Origin: Brienomyrus brachyistius
Lineage: Eukaryota > Chordata > Actinopteri > Osteoglossiformes > Mormyridae
NCBI RefSeq assembly: GCF_023856365.1
Contig: NC_064533.1
Coordinates: forward strand, 35,946,118 to 36,010,117
DNA length: 64,000 nucleotides
Reading direction: 5' to 3'
Shown piece after piece: positions 10,901-19,634 of this stretch (positions are counted from its first letter, which is position 1; the number at the start of each line of letters is the position of its first letter). The translations under genes were made by a program, and so were the position numbers. Under the pieces are notes generated by a model that was not told the origin of the DNA, ran no database searches, and saw nothing but the letters and a program-made list of their open reading frames with translations.

Positions 10901-11374
10901 TAGGAAATATTATTTAATATCTATTACTGCAGCGGAGTGTCACCTCAGGAAAGCAGTAAAATAGCCCTCTTGAATGTTTGTGGTCTTCTGGGGAGCTGCA
11001 TGCTTTTACAGGCGTTTTAAATGCTTCAGGTTTTTACATGCTCCTAAATCTCTCATGCACCCGATGCAGGCCTCCCCTTCCTGCAGTGGAGCACGCCGGG
11101 GCCATCGGGGGGGCCGCCTGTCACACGTGTGTCGGAGAAGGACAGCGCCTGGCTGTACACGCTGGACCCCATCCTGGTGACCATCATCGTGATGAGCTCG
11201 CTGGGCGTGCTGCTGGGCGCCGTCTGCGCCGGCCTCCTGCTCTACTGCTCCTGCTCCTACGGCAGCCTGGGCTCTCGCGGCTCCACCACGCTGGAGAACT
11301 ACAACTTCGAGCTTTACGACGGCATCAAGCACAAGGTCAAGATCAACCAGCAGCGCTGCTGCACCGAGGCGTGA
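165..11374 (+). CDS. nrp2: Neuropilin-2, 3' end with two alternative tails
   Basis: Neuropilin-2 is a single-pass co-receptor for class 3 semaphorins and VEGF family ligands in axon guidance, vascular and lymphatic development. Only the 3' end is here: the end of the extracellular MAM domain (165-261), a linker exon (1081-1113), the b-type terminal exon (2842-3167), an optional 63-nt exon (10150-10212) and the a-type terminal exon (11070-11374). The a-type tail carries a transmembrane segment starting TLDPILVTIIVMSSLGVLLG and ends CCTEA, as in vertebrate NRP2a. The b-type tail contains TVDTVSVQPIPTYWYY and a different transmembrane helix, as in NRP2b. Having both tails separates NRP2 from NRP1. 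All joins are phase 1 with GT-AG sites, so either tail can follow the linker exon. CUB and discoidin domains lie upstream of the window. Which teleost duplicate (nrp2a or nrp2b) it is cannot be told. Confidence 0.95.
262..1080 (+). other. nrp2 intron, nothing else recognised
   Basis: Intron between the MAM exon and the linker exon. It has a G-run near 375 and ends in a strong polypyrimidine tract (TTCTTTCTTCTTTTCAG). I see no repeat family, RNA gene or extra exon in it. Confidence 0.7.
1081..1113 (+). CDS. nrp2: nrp2 exon: 33-nt linker before the alternative splice
   Basis: The acceptor is TTCTTTTCAG and the donor GTAAGC. It encodes (Q)PFAAFPPFMT plus one base, equivalent to the PISAFA linker of human NRP2 just before the point where a and b isoforms part. 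Human transcripts can add five residues here through an alternative donor; no clear second GT donor giving such an extension stands out, so this fish exon probably has one form. Phase 1 at both ends. Confidence 0.85.
1114..2841 (+). other. nrp2 intron with poly-C tracts
   Basis: Intron leading to the b-type terminal exon. It holds C-runs near 1599-1611 and 2047-2060 and an AT microsatellite near 2590. Short ORFs here lack splice context and similarity to anything I know. Confidence 0.65.
2842..3167 (+). CDS. nrp2: nrp2 b-type terminal exon (transmembrane and tail)
   Basis: The acceptor CTACCAG precedes 2842. Two bases complete a glycine codon, then EALPGRSDPTVDTVSVQPIP leads into TYWYYIMASGG and a hydrophobic helix (ALLLLGLATLVMLLCC), then a basic stop-transfer HRYRVAAKK. 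The tail contains VEPTLSIRLEKED, close to the human NRP2b tail (VEPTLTIKLEQ). It has no C-terminal SEA-type PDZ ligand, as expected of the b form. Human NRP2b stops just after a Ser-His-Cys; here the frame continues 12 residues with CKACRLCPQCHGN before TAA at 3165-3167. The b form is an alternative 3' end, so this exon must carry its own poly(A) site downstream. Confidence 0.92.
3168..4190 (+). other. nrp2: Probable 3' UTR of the b-type transcript
   Basis: This follows the b-type stop codon. No AATAAA is seen close by; an ATTAAA at 4167-4172 is a possible poly(A) signal. The length of the UTR is a guess. A long opposite-strand frame at 3399-3770 has a hydrophobic stretch but no recognisable family, and I leave it unannotated. 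Confidence 0.35.
3982..4018. repeat. (TG)n microsatellite
   Basis: Uninterrupted TG dinucleotide run of about 18 units in the probable b-type 3' UTR or following intron. Confidence 0.95.
4903..4969. repeat. Self-complementary (TG)n(TA)n(CA)n microsatellite
   Basis: A run of GT/ATGT repeats turns through TATATATA into an (AC)n run, so the two arms can pair as a hairpin or cruciform of about 30 bp per arm. It lies in the long nrp2 intron. Confidence 0.9.
5433..5504 (-). CDS. Candidate antisense exon C (uncertain)
   Basis: On the - strand an acceptor TTTGCATTATAG precedes position 5504. Read in the phase left by candidate exon B it gives IHWNHTLQDG...YIQKVFL and a TGA at 5433. In another phase the same exon stays open much further (KMEALQRKAIYRRFFFDLCY and on to a stop at 5246), so the true frame is unknown. 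No family recognised. It could equally be a non-coding exon or chance. Confidence 0.2.
   Translation of the reverse strand: MHWNHTLQDGSPSEKSYIQKVFL
5841..5957 (-). CDS. Candidate antisense exon B, 117 nt
   Basis: On the - strand this 39-codon open stretch is bounded by an acceptor (TTTTATCGCTGGTGCAG) and a donor (GTAGGG). It reads DGTFTAAFIYMTVYLDDFER then CLRHPLWKGITFQ and ends ILIPGQ. The mixed, non-repetitive composition looks protein-like, but I cannot match it to a family. It lies inside the nrp2 intron between the b and a terminal exons, about 2.7 kb downstream (on its own strand) of candidate exon A, whose phase does not join it directly, so at least one exon would be missing. Confidence 0.25.
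6180..6465 (-). repeat. Degenerate tRNA-like SINE copy
   Basis: In reverse this carries the landmarks of the family seen intact at 60214-60574: a GGCTCAGTGAATGGCACTGTTGCC head, a GTCTGAATCC B-box-like stretch, TGGACTTTGCATGC, the CTGTGATAGACTGGC segment and the tail with GGATAAGAAG. It is much diverged. Confidence 0.65.
7790..8137. mobile_element. Fold-back MITE, about 350 bp
   Basis: The left end GCTAATGCTTTACATTAA (from 7789) is mirrored by TTAATGTAAAGCATTAAC at 8120-8137. Inner segments pair as well: CATAATGCATTCATAGAAC and CATGTAAGTA on the left against TTCTATGAATGCATTATG and TACTTACATG on the right, and TTAATAACAAACAT near 7931 against ATGTTTGTTATTAA near 7982. The whole element is one long imperfect palindrome with no coding capacity. 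Superfamily not assigned. Confidence 0.8.
8225..8440 (+). repeat. Degenerate SINE copy, 3' part
   Basis: Shows TTCTTCCCACAGTCCAAAGTCATGCAGTTAGGCTAATTG-type body (quoted in two parts: CCCACAGTCCAAAGTCATGC and TTAGGCTAATTG), then GCCCTACGCTGCCTGGGGTAGGCTCCAGG and ATGGATGGAT. These align with the 3' half of the SINE at 60214-60574. Confidence 0.7.
8692..8863 (-). CDS. Candidate antisense exon A, 172 nt
   Basis: On the - strand an acceptor (TGCTTTTGATTTAACAG) opens a 57-codon frame: DIKRTCQSFTTASAFENPQL, then RQLRDKNACRTLRSFKRIQK, then ILQHEWVGTEHHKKNRRR, followed by a donor GTATGT in phase 1. It joins in frame to candidate exon D across a 242-bp GT-AG intron. The segment is basic, with Lys/Arg clusters. 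I do not recognise the protein. The opposite strand is also open here, so openness alone is weak evidence; the splice sites and the in-frame join are what make it worth listing. Confidence 0.3.
9106..9201 (-). CDS. Candidate antisense exon D with start codon
   Basis: On the - strand an acceptor-like CCACTGCAG precedes 9216. An in-frame TAG lies just upstream of the ATG at 9201, then 32 codons read MSTNILSMSYCVLDHEWVKP and AVAQLMSIPQRQ up to a donor GTGACA at 9105. The frame continues without a break into candidate exon A. The HEWV string occurs in both exons (LDHEWVKP here, LQHEWVGT in A). Function unknown; it could also be a non-coding or spurious ORF. Confidence 0.28.
9217..10149 (+). other. 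nrp2 intron, nothing else recognised
   Basis: Intronic sequence before the optional exon. An AATAAA at 9650-9655 is not linked to any coding exon. It ends in TCTTTCCTCGCTACAG, the acceptor for the 63-nt exon. Confidence 0.6.
10150..10212 (+). CDS. nrp2: nrp2 optional 63-nt exon of the a-form stalk
   Basis: The acceptor is CGCTACAG and the donor GTGAGC; phase 1 at both ends and length divisible by three, so it can be skipped without frameshift. It encodes D QRP VDIEDERAINTKKQIDG plus one base. It sits where human NRP2a has the VDIPEIHEREGYEDEID insert and shares its VDI start and acidic character. The encoded segment belongs to the juxtamembrane stalk between MAM and the a-type helix. Confidence 0.85.
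10213..11069 (+). other. nrp2 intron, nothing else recognised
   Basis: Intron between the optional exon and the a-type terminal exon. No repeat family or extra exon recognised. Confidence 0.6.
11070..11374 (+). CDS. nrp2: nrp2 a-type terminal exon (transmembrane and tail)
   Basis: The acceptor CCCGATGCAG before 11070 gives the required phase (G+GC); a later CTGCAG at 11081-11086 would break the frame. It encodes LPFLQWSTPGPSGGPP, VTRVSEKDSAWLYTLDPIL, a helix VTIIVMSSLGVLLGAVCAGL, LLYCSCSYGSLGSRGSTTLE, then NYNFELYDGIKHKVKINQQR and CCTEA with TGA at 11372-11374. The juxtamembrane and helix segment is nearly the same as human NRP2a; the small-residue helix face (GxxxG type) is the neuropilin dimer motif. 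The C-terminal TEA replaces the usual SEA that binds the PDZ protein GIPC/synectin; a Thr in that place should still fit (inference). This exon is distinctly GC-rich compared with its surroundings. Confidence 0.95.
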
Positions 11375-11636
11375 GCGGCGGCCCGCGGTGCCCGCCGAAC
11401 GAGAACACGCTCCTCTCTTTCTCTCTCTCTCTCCTGTCACCCTCCATTTCCCTCGCTCACCTGCGGGAGGGCATCTGTGTAGGGAGGGACAGCGCGGGCC
11501 TCACATCACCTCCTGCTGCTGTAGTGCCGCTCGGCCTTTGGGCCAGAACTACTTAGTGTGGCTGAGCTGCTCTCAGTGCCGCGAACAGGAAGCACGGAAA
11601 CATATCACGTCTTTGCCTATCCCAAAAAATCCAGTA

Positions 11637-11642
11637 AATAAA
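11637..11642 (+). terminator. nrp2: Possible proximal poly(A) signal AATAAA
   Basis: AATAAA 263 bases after the a-type stop codon. It could give a short 3' UTR; no strong GT-rich element follows at once, so the distal signal looks better. Confidence 0.35.
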
Positions 11643-12867
11643 TATAGAGTTCTAAAGACCTGCACTTTTCGCAGGACCGTCCTGACAGGCGGCCGCTGGG
11701 CTAGCCTCTGCCTGCCCTGCGTTCGCAGGCACTCAGTTTAATATTTTGTGGGCTGGTTCGTTTAGCTTTAGACCTGTGTCTCAGTATCGCGTCAGCTTCT
11801 GTTTTTCCTCCCTGTTGCTGTCTGCACTATTTCTCGAGCTCCGCCTCTTCAGTGTCGACCGCCAGTCTTAGGCCTCTTAAGTGCTCTGTTCGAAAGTTCA
11901 TATATTTGTTTTGAGATGTTTGCCAGTCTTTGGGAAAAAAAAAACGAGAGAAAGTTGAAAATAATATTTGATCTAAAATTAGATTCGAGTGTTCGGTTAA
12001 GTGCATTGGATTTAGTATGCAGGTCGTCTTCTAGTGCTTTACTTTAGAGAGGAGGATTTGTGCACAGCCAAACGTTATGGGCTGGTTGAACTGATGAGGA
12101 TGGTCTTGGAGCAGCCTATGGATTGCAGACGGTCCCGGCCGCAGAGACGTCAAGCTGCCTGCGGGGGCACCCTTGCCATGATTTGGAGAGAGAGAGCGTG
12201 CCCACTGTCCTCTACCAACACCAGCTGTGAGCTGGACAGGGCTCAGACAACAAAGGTACACCTACAATGGAAGCTGGAAAGCAAAACCACTTTTTTTGGA
12301 CAACACTATTGAGCCTTAAGCATCTTTGGAGGAGAGCCATGGAGAAACAGCCGTTCCTGAATAACAACCACTGAGGCCTTGGAGGATTCGGCCTTATGTT
12401 TTTTTTTCATTTTAACATCTTTTTTTTTCCCAAACTGCGCTAAAGGTTAAGAGGATGCTGGTTTTGTGTTTCAGTTAATCTTGGTCCGATCCCGCGTCAG
12501 TTTGTTTCTGGGTTCTTTCTCGATGCCCAAATGTGAAAAGTGACCCATGCGTCTTTCCGCGCGCGGTACACCAAACGGACCCGGAATGAGCGGAGCGAGG
12601 GGGGTGGGGAGCTGGGTGGGGAAGCAGGGGCTCCCATGATTGGCCCCCTGATGGGGGTCCAGCCCCAACCTTGGATCCTCCCCCGGACCCTAAACCAAGT
12701 GCCTTGGAGCTCGCCTGATGGACCTCTGCCTTTGAGTGGAGACAGTATTACTTTTCTGTCTGGGACCGGGGGCAGTAACGCAGATGCAGGAATCCCGGGA
12801 GTGGTCAGATGTTCAGCTGTTGTTTGTAGACTTTGTACAGAAATGGTCTTTTTTATTAATATTATTT

Positions 12868-12873
12868 AATAAA
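12868..12873 (+). terminator. nrp2: Distal poly(A) signal AATAAA of nrp2
   Basis: AATAAA followed within 30 bases by T/GT-rich sequence (TTGATATTGTTCTG, TAGTTTTGTT), the usual arrangement for 3' end cleavage. This is the likely end of the gene. Confidence 0.65.
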
Positions 12874-12944
12874 GGATTGATATTGTTCTGAAGTCTTCTA
12901 TAGTTTTGTTAAGATGTGACTTTATCTTCATGTTGGTCACAGGT

Positions 12945-13191
12945 GTTTTCGCAAAAGATAATACAATTACAGGAGCACTCCATTACTTACCTTTTCTGAA
13001 ACCAAGGGCAGTTACAATATTAGTGGAAAAAGAAACCTTTAATGTCTGTGCTAACTCAGACACGGGGGGGGGGTGTCTTTGATAACCGACATGTTATAAA
13101 CACAGAATTCTCAACACTAGAGAGATCGTATTGAAAAAACTGGAGCTGAAGTCATAATATTCGTGTAAAAATATGTCTTGACTACTCAAAG
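12945..13191. repeat. Dispersed 245-bp repeat, copy 1
   Basis: Direct, clearly homologous copy of 19389-19634 (shared blocks AAAAGATAATACAATTA, GGCAGTTACAATATTAGTGG, ACCTTTAATGTCTGTGCTAA, GAATTCTCAACACTAG, ACTGGAGCTGAAGTCATAAT). Differences are substitutions and small indels. Not assigned to a known family; no transposase similarity. Confidence 0.9.
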
Positions 13192-14276
13192 TAGGCCAGG
13201 CCTTGGTTGTATGCTGTGGTTTGAGTTTCACCACTTCATTACGGAGACACATGCTACATTGTCCCCCCCCCCTCCCCTCCAGACTCGTATGCTAGCTCTC
13301 TGTTCTGCTAGCTGCTGTGTACTCACCTCTGTGCAACTTTCACCTTCTTTATCTTTTACCCTAAAAGTCTGTTTTGTCGTTGCTGCTGTCGGACTGTGAC
13401 AGGAGAGCTGAGGCTAAAGTCTGCTGGGTTGGTACGATTTTTACTTCTGCGGCTGGTTCACAGCCAGCTTTAACAGCAGAAGGGGACTGTCAGGCAGACG
13501 AGCGGGATGCCCGGCTAGCCTGTGCTCTCTGAAGCAGACAGTAGGAGGCTGGGGTAGTCGCCCAGACCACACACAGGTCTGATAAGTAGTGAGGGAGGGA
13601 AGCGCTGCATCAATTTACATGAAAAGGAGCTTTAAGGTTCTGCATGAACATTCAGGCCTTGCAAGAAAATGTAGTGTGAAGAATGTTACTGGAGGAAGAA
13701 AAAAAATAAATGTACTTGTTAAAAAAATGCAGAATCAATATAGTCATTTACACCATAATGTCGGCTCCTGTATGCTCATTGTTCTTTATCGTAGTTCAGA
13801 AATAACTGTATAATAGTTATATTGTACCTTCATTAAAATATAGTTGGGCTTGCTCCAGGCAGGATGGTGAACTGAGCCGTGTGACTGGGGATGCTAGCAT
13901 GAAATGGGGACATAATGGGGGAAAAACTGCTGTTTCGGTTTCAGCACAAGGGAACTACAGGAAGACAGAGTAAGTGTCAGATGTTAGGAAGGGTTGGGCA
14001 TCAAGGTCTGAAGGGGCAGCCTGAGGCTGAGAGAGGGGGCAGCTGGTCTGAGGCAATGGGTCTGCCATCTCATCTCGCCTTGCCTTGGGTGTCCACACTC
14101 AACCAACAATACAAACACATTTCCATACCATGAAAGTCTTGAAATACTATCCTATCTGCCTCCTGTTTTCCAGAACAGGTTCCCTTGATTCATTGTGTAC
14201 CCTTAATTGATGATTTCACTTAACTGTTACAGAATATTGATTTGCGGGGGGGTGGACTAAATAATAAAAACATTCC
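13192..14276. other. Intergenic, nothing recognised
   Basis: Downstream of nrp2. Contains a C-run at 13263-13276 and low-complexity purine stretches. No gene or repeat family supported. Confidence 0.55.
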
Positions 14277-14411
14277 ACTATCCATCCATCCATCCTTTTT
14301 CCAAACCGCTTATCCTACTGGGTCGGGGGGGGGGGTCCGGAGCCTATCCCGGAAGCAATGGGCACGAGGCAGGGAACAACCCAGGATGGGGGGGCGGCCT
14401 ATCGCTGGGCA
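14277..14411 (-). repeat. SINE 3' fragment, well preserved
   Basis: In reverse it matches the last third of the SINE at 60214-60574: GGATGGATGGAT end, AAACCGCTTATCCTACTGGG, GGTCCGGAGCCTATCCCGGA, AGCAATGGGCACGAGGCAGG and AACAACCCAGGATGGGGGGG. It is 5' truncated, as is usual for target-primed insertions. Confidence 0.9.
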
Positions 14412-14679
14412 ACATTCCACTATATGACGTAAATAACAATTACAAATGCAGCTGCATAGATAAGACATTAAGCTGAAAACCAGTCAGCAGTGTGTGTCAG
14501 CCATGAGTTCTGATTATCAGTAGTTTGAGTTGCAGGTATATCAATCACACGAACTGCAAAGTCATTAGTGTGTCATTGTGTGTCTCTGACATCATGACAG
14601 CACATGCCAAACGTGACCCAACTCCGTCAGTAGCGGAACAGTCATCACAAGCCCAAGTTCATCAACGGACTGACGGACA

Positions 14680-15410
14680 CTCGACAGGGAAATTGCTAAG
14701 CATCACAAAATCGCCACAAGACTGAATCGACACATCTGTGACGCAGCCTCCAGTAAACTTCCACATTGTGAGCTTCACCGAGCTGTAATTTATGGCTGCC
14801 ATTTGGAAACCTTTAGTATCCATGGAAAATGCACAAAGACACATGATTTGGTATAAGGAGAGTAAAATTTGGACCCTAGAGAGATGGAAAAAGGTAATGT
14901 GCTCCCATGAGTCATCTTTCACCCTCACTTGCAGCAGTTAAACATGTTGGAGTCCTGTAATGAGATGAACAGCCATCTCTTTGGGAGTCATTACATACAA
15001 CGATTGCTCCGCATGATCATAATTTAACACCCATTAAATGTAAGGCCGTTTTACAGGACCAGGCACAGCCTAGGGGGCAAACACTGTTCCTTCATGATGT
15101 GCCCATGTTCCGGGACGATGGTGCCCCCCTACACATTGATAGATGAATGCTAGAGTGCTTTCATGACCACCAGAATATAGTCAAACGCCTCCCATAGCCT
15201 CCCCCATCATCTAAATTCAATATAAAGTCATTGGGCTTTTATGGGTTACTCTGAAGCACAGAGAAAATATATTCTGCCTTCCTCACCCCGCAATGACCTG
15301 GAGGCTTTTCTTCTAGAAGATCCAATATCCTACTAGACAGAGTTCAGGGTGAGAAGAATTGAAGCTGTTCTCCAGGCAAAGGGTAACCCTTCTTATTGGG
15401 CTTCTTGATG
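14680..15410 (+). pseudogene. Tc1/mariner transposase pseudogene
   Basis: Translating across frames and stops shows a decayed Tc1-type transposase. WKKVMCSHESSFTLTC corresponds to the WSDESxF segment around the first catalytic Asp. FRDDGAPLHIDR followed by MLECFHDHQNIVKRLP and PPPSSKFNIKSLGF corresponds to the second Asp block and the SPDLNPIE block. AVLQAKGNPSY corresponds to the C-terminal end. Many stops and frameshifts; the Glu region reads NIKSLGF, so the catalytic triad is lost. Terminal inverted repeats were not located. Confidence 0.8.
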
Positions 15411-16569
15411 TTACTATATTAGTAGAGATTTTTGTTAGTTCATATTGGTTATCTGTGAGATACAGGTCCTTCACAATATCTTCTGAGAATTAATATTTTC
15501 TCTTGACGCAGTTAATTTTAATTTGTGAACTAAAATCGCAGCTATTTTAGCTTCCTTCCTATTCAGTCATATTTATTTGAATTAATTCCAATTTTACCCA
15601 AATTGCAATGGCCAGCTAATTCTGGGTTAGGTGTCTCTTGCTAACGCATACATGCCTGCTCACACAACATATTTCCTTCCATCTGTGTGCTGTCACCCTC
15701 TTCCTTCGGCGTCCTGGCTTCATGCTTCATGCTAACTGCCGAGCTGCACAGAGCTGTAACTGGCCATCCGACAGTAGGTGTCACTGTAGAGTACAGTGTC
15801 CGTTCAACCTCACAGAAGGACCAGATAGTGTTTTGTGTCTCTGGGCCTCAACATCTTAATCTCTATACTTGGCAATTAACCCTACTTCCCACTACAGATG
15901 CAACCTTGGTTTTTAACAATTTTTATTCCTTTCTGCTTATTTTGAATAATAGCTTCAGTTTTATTTCATTAGGATGCTATATCTATTGTATTTTTTTTCT
16001 TAGTTGTTCATGCATGATAAAAGAAGAGTACCTTTTGAACCTGACAGATGCATTTGCATATTTGTAGGATTCTTCTCTTTAACTTCCATATCACAAGTAT
16101 TGCTCCCTGTCGTAACTCCACATGCTTTAATCTACCAAAACAGCTCTTTTGCTTTTATCACTCCAAAATTAATTTTAAAAGACTAAATCAATATATCTAG
16201 ATTTTAATTTACTTCTTCTTTAGTTATTTAATTTATGACAATGTCCTAGTTTAAGCATGCTTTTGTTTTTTAGAAAAAAAATCCTGATTTACTTTTAATA
16301 AATAGCTTGCTTTGTTAATTTAGTTTTCAATAATGATGGCCCTGACGCTAACAAAATACAAATTTCTATTCAGTTCAGGTTATTAATTCTGTTAATTGCA
16401 GAGATAATCATTTAGTTTGTTAAAATTGGGCCTCAAACTGCCATGAAGCCTTATTCCACAGTTGTACAAGTGCTTTGGAATGTGTTTGTTTTCATATATC
16501 GCTCTCCTTTTTAGTACATGCAGAGGTGAGAGTACAGGAGTCTGAGTACAGGCTCCGCCATCCATCCAG
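15411..16569. other. AT-rich intergenic stretch
   Basis: Notably AT-rich with T-runs, especially 15470-15620 and 15900-16400. No coding or repeat family recognised; it may be old repeat sequence decayed past recognition. Confidence 0.5.
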
Positions 16570-16680
16570 CTGGAACATTTTTCTTTGCCAGTAGGTCTGA
16601 TAAAGATGTGACTGTATTGGCAAGCATGGGATTCAACACAGTGACCTTCTGATCCCAGGCACCCACCAAGCCACACATAC
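16570..16680 (-). repeat. tRNA-derived SINE fragment of a second family
   Basis: In reverse it reads GCTTGGTGGGTGCCTGGGAT, CAGAAGGTCACTGTGTTGAA and TCCCATGCTTGCCAATACAG. GGTCACTGTGTTGAATCCC is a B-box-like stretch and the order resembles fish tRNA-derived SINEs in which the B box is followed by a CAGT-type body. Different from the GGAT-tailed family. Confidence 0.5.
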
Positions 16681-19388
16681 CACTTTTTATGTCTGAAGTG
16701 GGGTTTGAACCCATGCCATCAGGGGGGGGGCTGTAACCTAAAGACAGCAGCTTATATCCTTCATCCATCCCAACAGCCCCCCCCATGCTCTGCAATGTTC
16801 CTTTCACACTACGAAGATGCAGAGTTACGCTGACTGGCTCCCCACCCAAAGCCTGAACCCAGACTCCTGCCCAGCGAGTCATTTCTCCAGGCTCCCCAGG
16901 GAGGATAAGCAGCAACAGATATTTAGGATGCCTTACGTATATTTTAAGTTAAAATATTGTCTACAGAAATACAATATATTGTCTACAGAAAAGACGGCAG
17001 AAAATATCCCAATAAATCCCAAATAGTCACAAATTAAACTTGCCCCAAAAATCCTGATTACGAAGCTCTAAAGTCCAGGCTGTATTTTCACCATGTTTTA
17101 AGGAGCTTTACTGATTGTGCAGAGCAAGGGAACCATGCCTTTTTAAAAATCTGAAAAAAAATGTAAATCTGACAGCCTGTAACCAAGTAATGTGCAATAA
17201 AAACAGTCTTAGATGTTGGCAAGAATTCCCAGTGCCACCATCTCATTAGCATGCCAGTGTTTCCTATTTAAAAAGCCCGGTGCTCTTTACCGAAACATCA
17301 GTTAGCATGCATGAGTCACTGTGCCTGCCAGATCCAGGGCGCCTTGACGTGGAGAGACACAGGGCCCTGCAGTTTGCAAATAAACAATCTGCACCTAAAG
17401 CTCACCTACCAACTTACTGAAGGAAAGGAATAAAACTAAAAATAATCATTTAGCCACTGGAAAACAGAGGGGTTCAGACTACAACAGTAGAGTTTGATGA
17501 GTGGAATTTGGAAAGGCTACTGCAGTTGATTAGTGTGAAGCACTAATCTGACAAAACTGGAATATGATTTGTTTCTTCAGTATCAACAATACTGAAATGG
17601 GAATTTTGGTGAATATGTAGAAATGTAGTTTGTTGGAGAATGTATATGTCAGTGTTGTAAAAACATTCCTGTAACTATAGCAAGCAGCGGTTTAGGTGTG
17701 GGAATGATGGAGTGCTGTGTCGTGCCGGGAGCTTTAAATGACGAGCAGCAGATGGCGGAGATATAAGCATAGAGAAGCGAGCGTGAGCTGCTCTTCAGTA
17801 GTGGAGAGTCACAGAAGGGTGGAGAGAAACCTTTCAACAGCGTCCAGGCCGCTGGGTGCCGTCCTGCTGCGGACCGGCCTCATTCCCCTCGCCAGCCCGC
17901 ACAGAACCCTGGGAATCCAAGCCAGATAAATCACTCCTGACCCATCCGTCCATCAGCCCTGCCAGCAGTTCAAAGCAGTTATTTAGGTTAGGGGCAGAAC
18001 GAAGGTCTCTAGTCACACCCAAACCTGACGACATCACTCACCAATATTAACATTTACAGGGAAGTGGGGCTCCTTCATTTGGTTTATTTTTATTTCAGCA
18101 CAAAGGAGGTCTGTTATCAGAACTGTAAGTCTGGTGAAGGCAAAAATAAAAATGTTTCTCTTCCGACCACGCAGTGCCCCTGACCTCCCCGGAGGTGAAG
18201 TTTCCAAGGACTGTCAACCTTCACACTAAGGAAGCCTTGCTGTTTTTAGTCCAATCTGGATTTCTCTCATGAGAAGAATACCGATAAAACTCACACCTCC
18301 CAGGTCCTCCTACGCTCCCGTCCCATGTGACCCTCCCCCTCATGGTACCGCCACATGTTCATACTCCTGCACAGCTGGAAGTCTTCCTAAGTTTTCACAT
18401 GAATTAATTCACTGTGAGAATTCACAGACAAACTCCAGCTCCATGCTCCAATCCCATGCAGCTCTGAACTGTGACTCTGAACCGTGAATGTGACTGACAT
18501 TTCTGGCTGTGACTCTTGAGGCCCCCCCGACTATGACGCTAATTCAGAGGTAACTGTCGAATCCAGCGTAGCAGCTACATAATTTTACTGCAGGCTGCAG
18601 AAAGCCATACCATAAACAGAGAAAGCTGCTTTGGGGCTGAAACGTTGAACTTCTCATTTCATTCCTTTTTCCTTCCAGTATCAAAAGCTTCACAGATGTG
18701 TGAATGCTGTTCTTGTAGATATTTCATGTGGATCTCCATGTAGGGTCCAGAAGAGAGTTAGGATCTTACTTATCATTAGGTAGGTGGTGTAAAATATTAC
18801 CTGACTGCACAGATTGAGGGTCTCAGGATTGGTACAGCTGCAATACATGCTACTTTAGCTGTCATGGCTCTCCCCTGCACTGCATTCACCCCAACCCAGG
18901 CACCAAGGCCGCATTACGCAGTGGCTGTGAACACGCCAGTGCAGCGAGGCTGCCAAGCATCCCTCTCAAAATCAGCAATAACTCATATTACGTTAAATGC
19001 ATTTAATATGACATGCAGTATCTTTGCACCACAGAATCATCGTGGCTCTTGTGAGTTGTGATATTTCTAGTTGAAATCATGAGCTTTTGCAAGTGTTCAG
19101 TTTTATTAATGTTGGAAGACTAATGATTTTAAAAACGCTAGTTTCTAATTTTAATTCACTGTGCAAATGAACTTACTTTCGTACTGCAGTCCATTTTTCA
19201 GGAACATTATGGAATCCAACAATAAGACAAATTAGAAACTCTGCACTTTGAGTTTTCCCCACTTTCTTCCGCAAGAAACTTCTGAATATGAGATGCATTT
19301 CTCTAACAAATTCTGACGGTCCTTCAGCAGTGAATAATTAAAACAGTATTCATTCTCCATTACATTATTTATTTATATTTCCATACTA
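16681..19388. other. Intergenic, no gene recognised
   Basis: Includes a G-run near 16720 and a TATAAG-containing stretch near 17760 without further support. No exon, RNA gene or clear repeat family seen. Confidence 0.5.
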
Positions 19389-19634
19389 TTTTCTCAAAAG
19401 ATAATACAATTATAAGAGCAGGCAAAAACTTATCTTTTCTGAAACCAATGGCAGTTACAATATTAGTGGAAAAACCTTTAATGTCTGTGCTAACTCGGAC
19501 ACGAGGGGTTGTCTTTGATAACCGACGGCGCATCGTAAACGCAGAATTCTCAACACTAGGGAGACTGTACTGAAAAAACTGGAGCTGAAGTCATAATATT
19601 GGTGTAAAAATGTGTCTTTGCTACTACTTCAAAG
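19389..19634. repeat. Dispersed 245-bp repeat, copy 2
   Basis: Same orientation as copy 1 at 12945-13191, 6.4 kb away. It lacks the G-run expansion of copy 1 and has small indels. Flanks of the two copies differ, so the homology ends sharply at both sides, as for a dispersed element. Confidence 0.9.

Larger units (their letters stand above)
11375..12895 (+). other. nrp2: nrp2 a-form 3' UTR
   Basis: This runs from the a-type stop to just past the AATAAA at 12868-12873, giving about 1.5 kb. No interspersed repeat is recognised in it. ORFs inside it are short and unconserved in look. Confidence 0.7.

Noticed and set aside
11006..11440. 144-codon - strand ORF
   Set aside because: Shadow of the GC-rich nrp2 a-type terminal exon.
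16511..16915. 134-codon - strand ORF
   Set aside because: It runs through a SINE fragment and low-complexity C/G runs; no family similarity.
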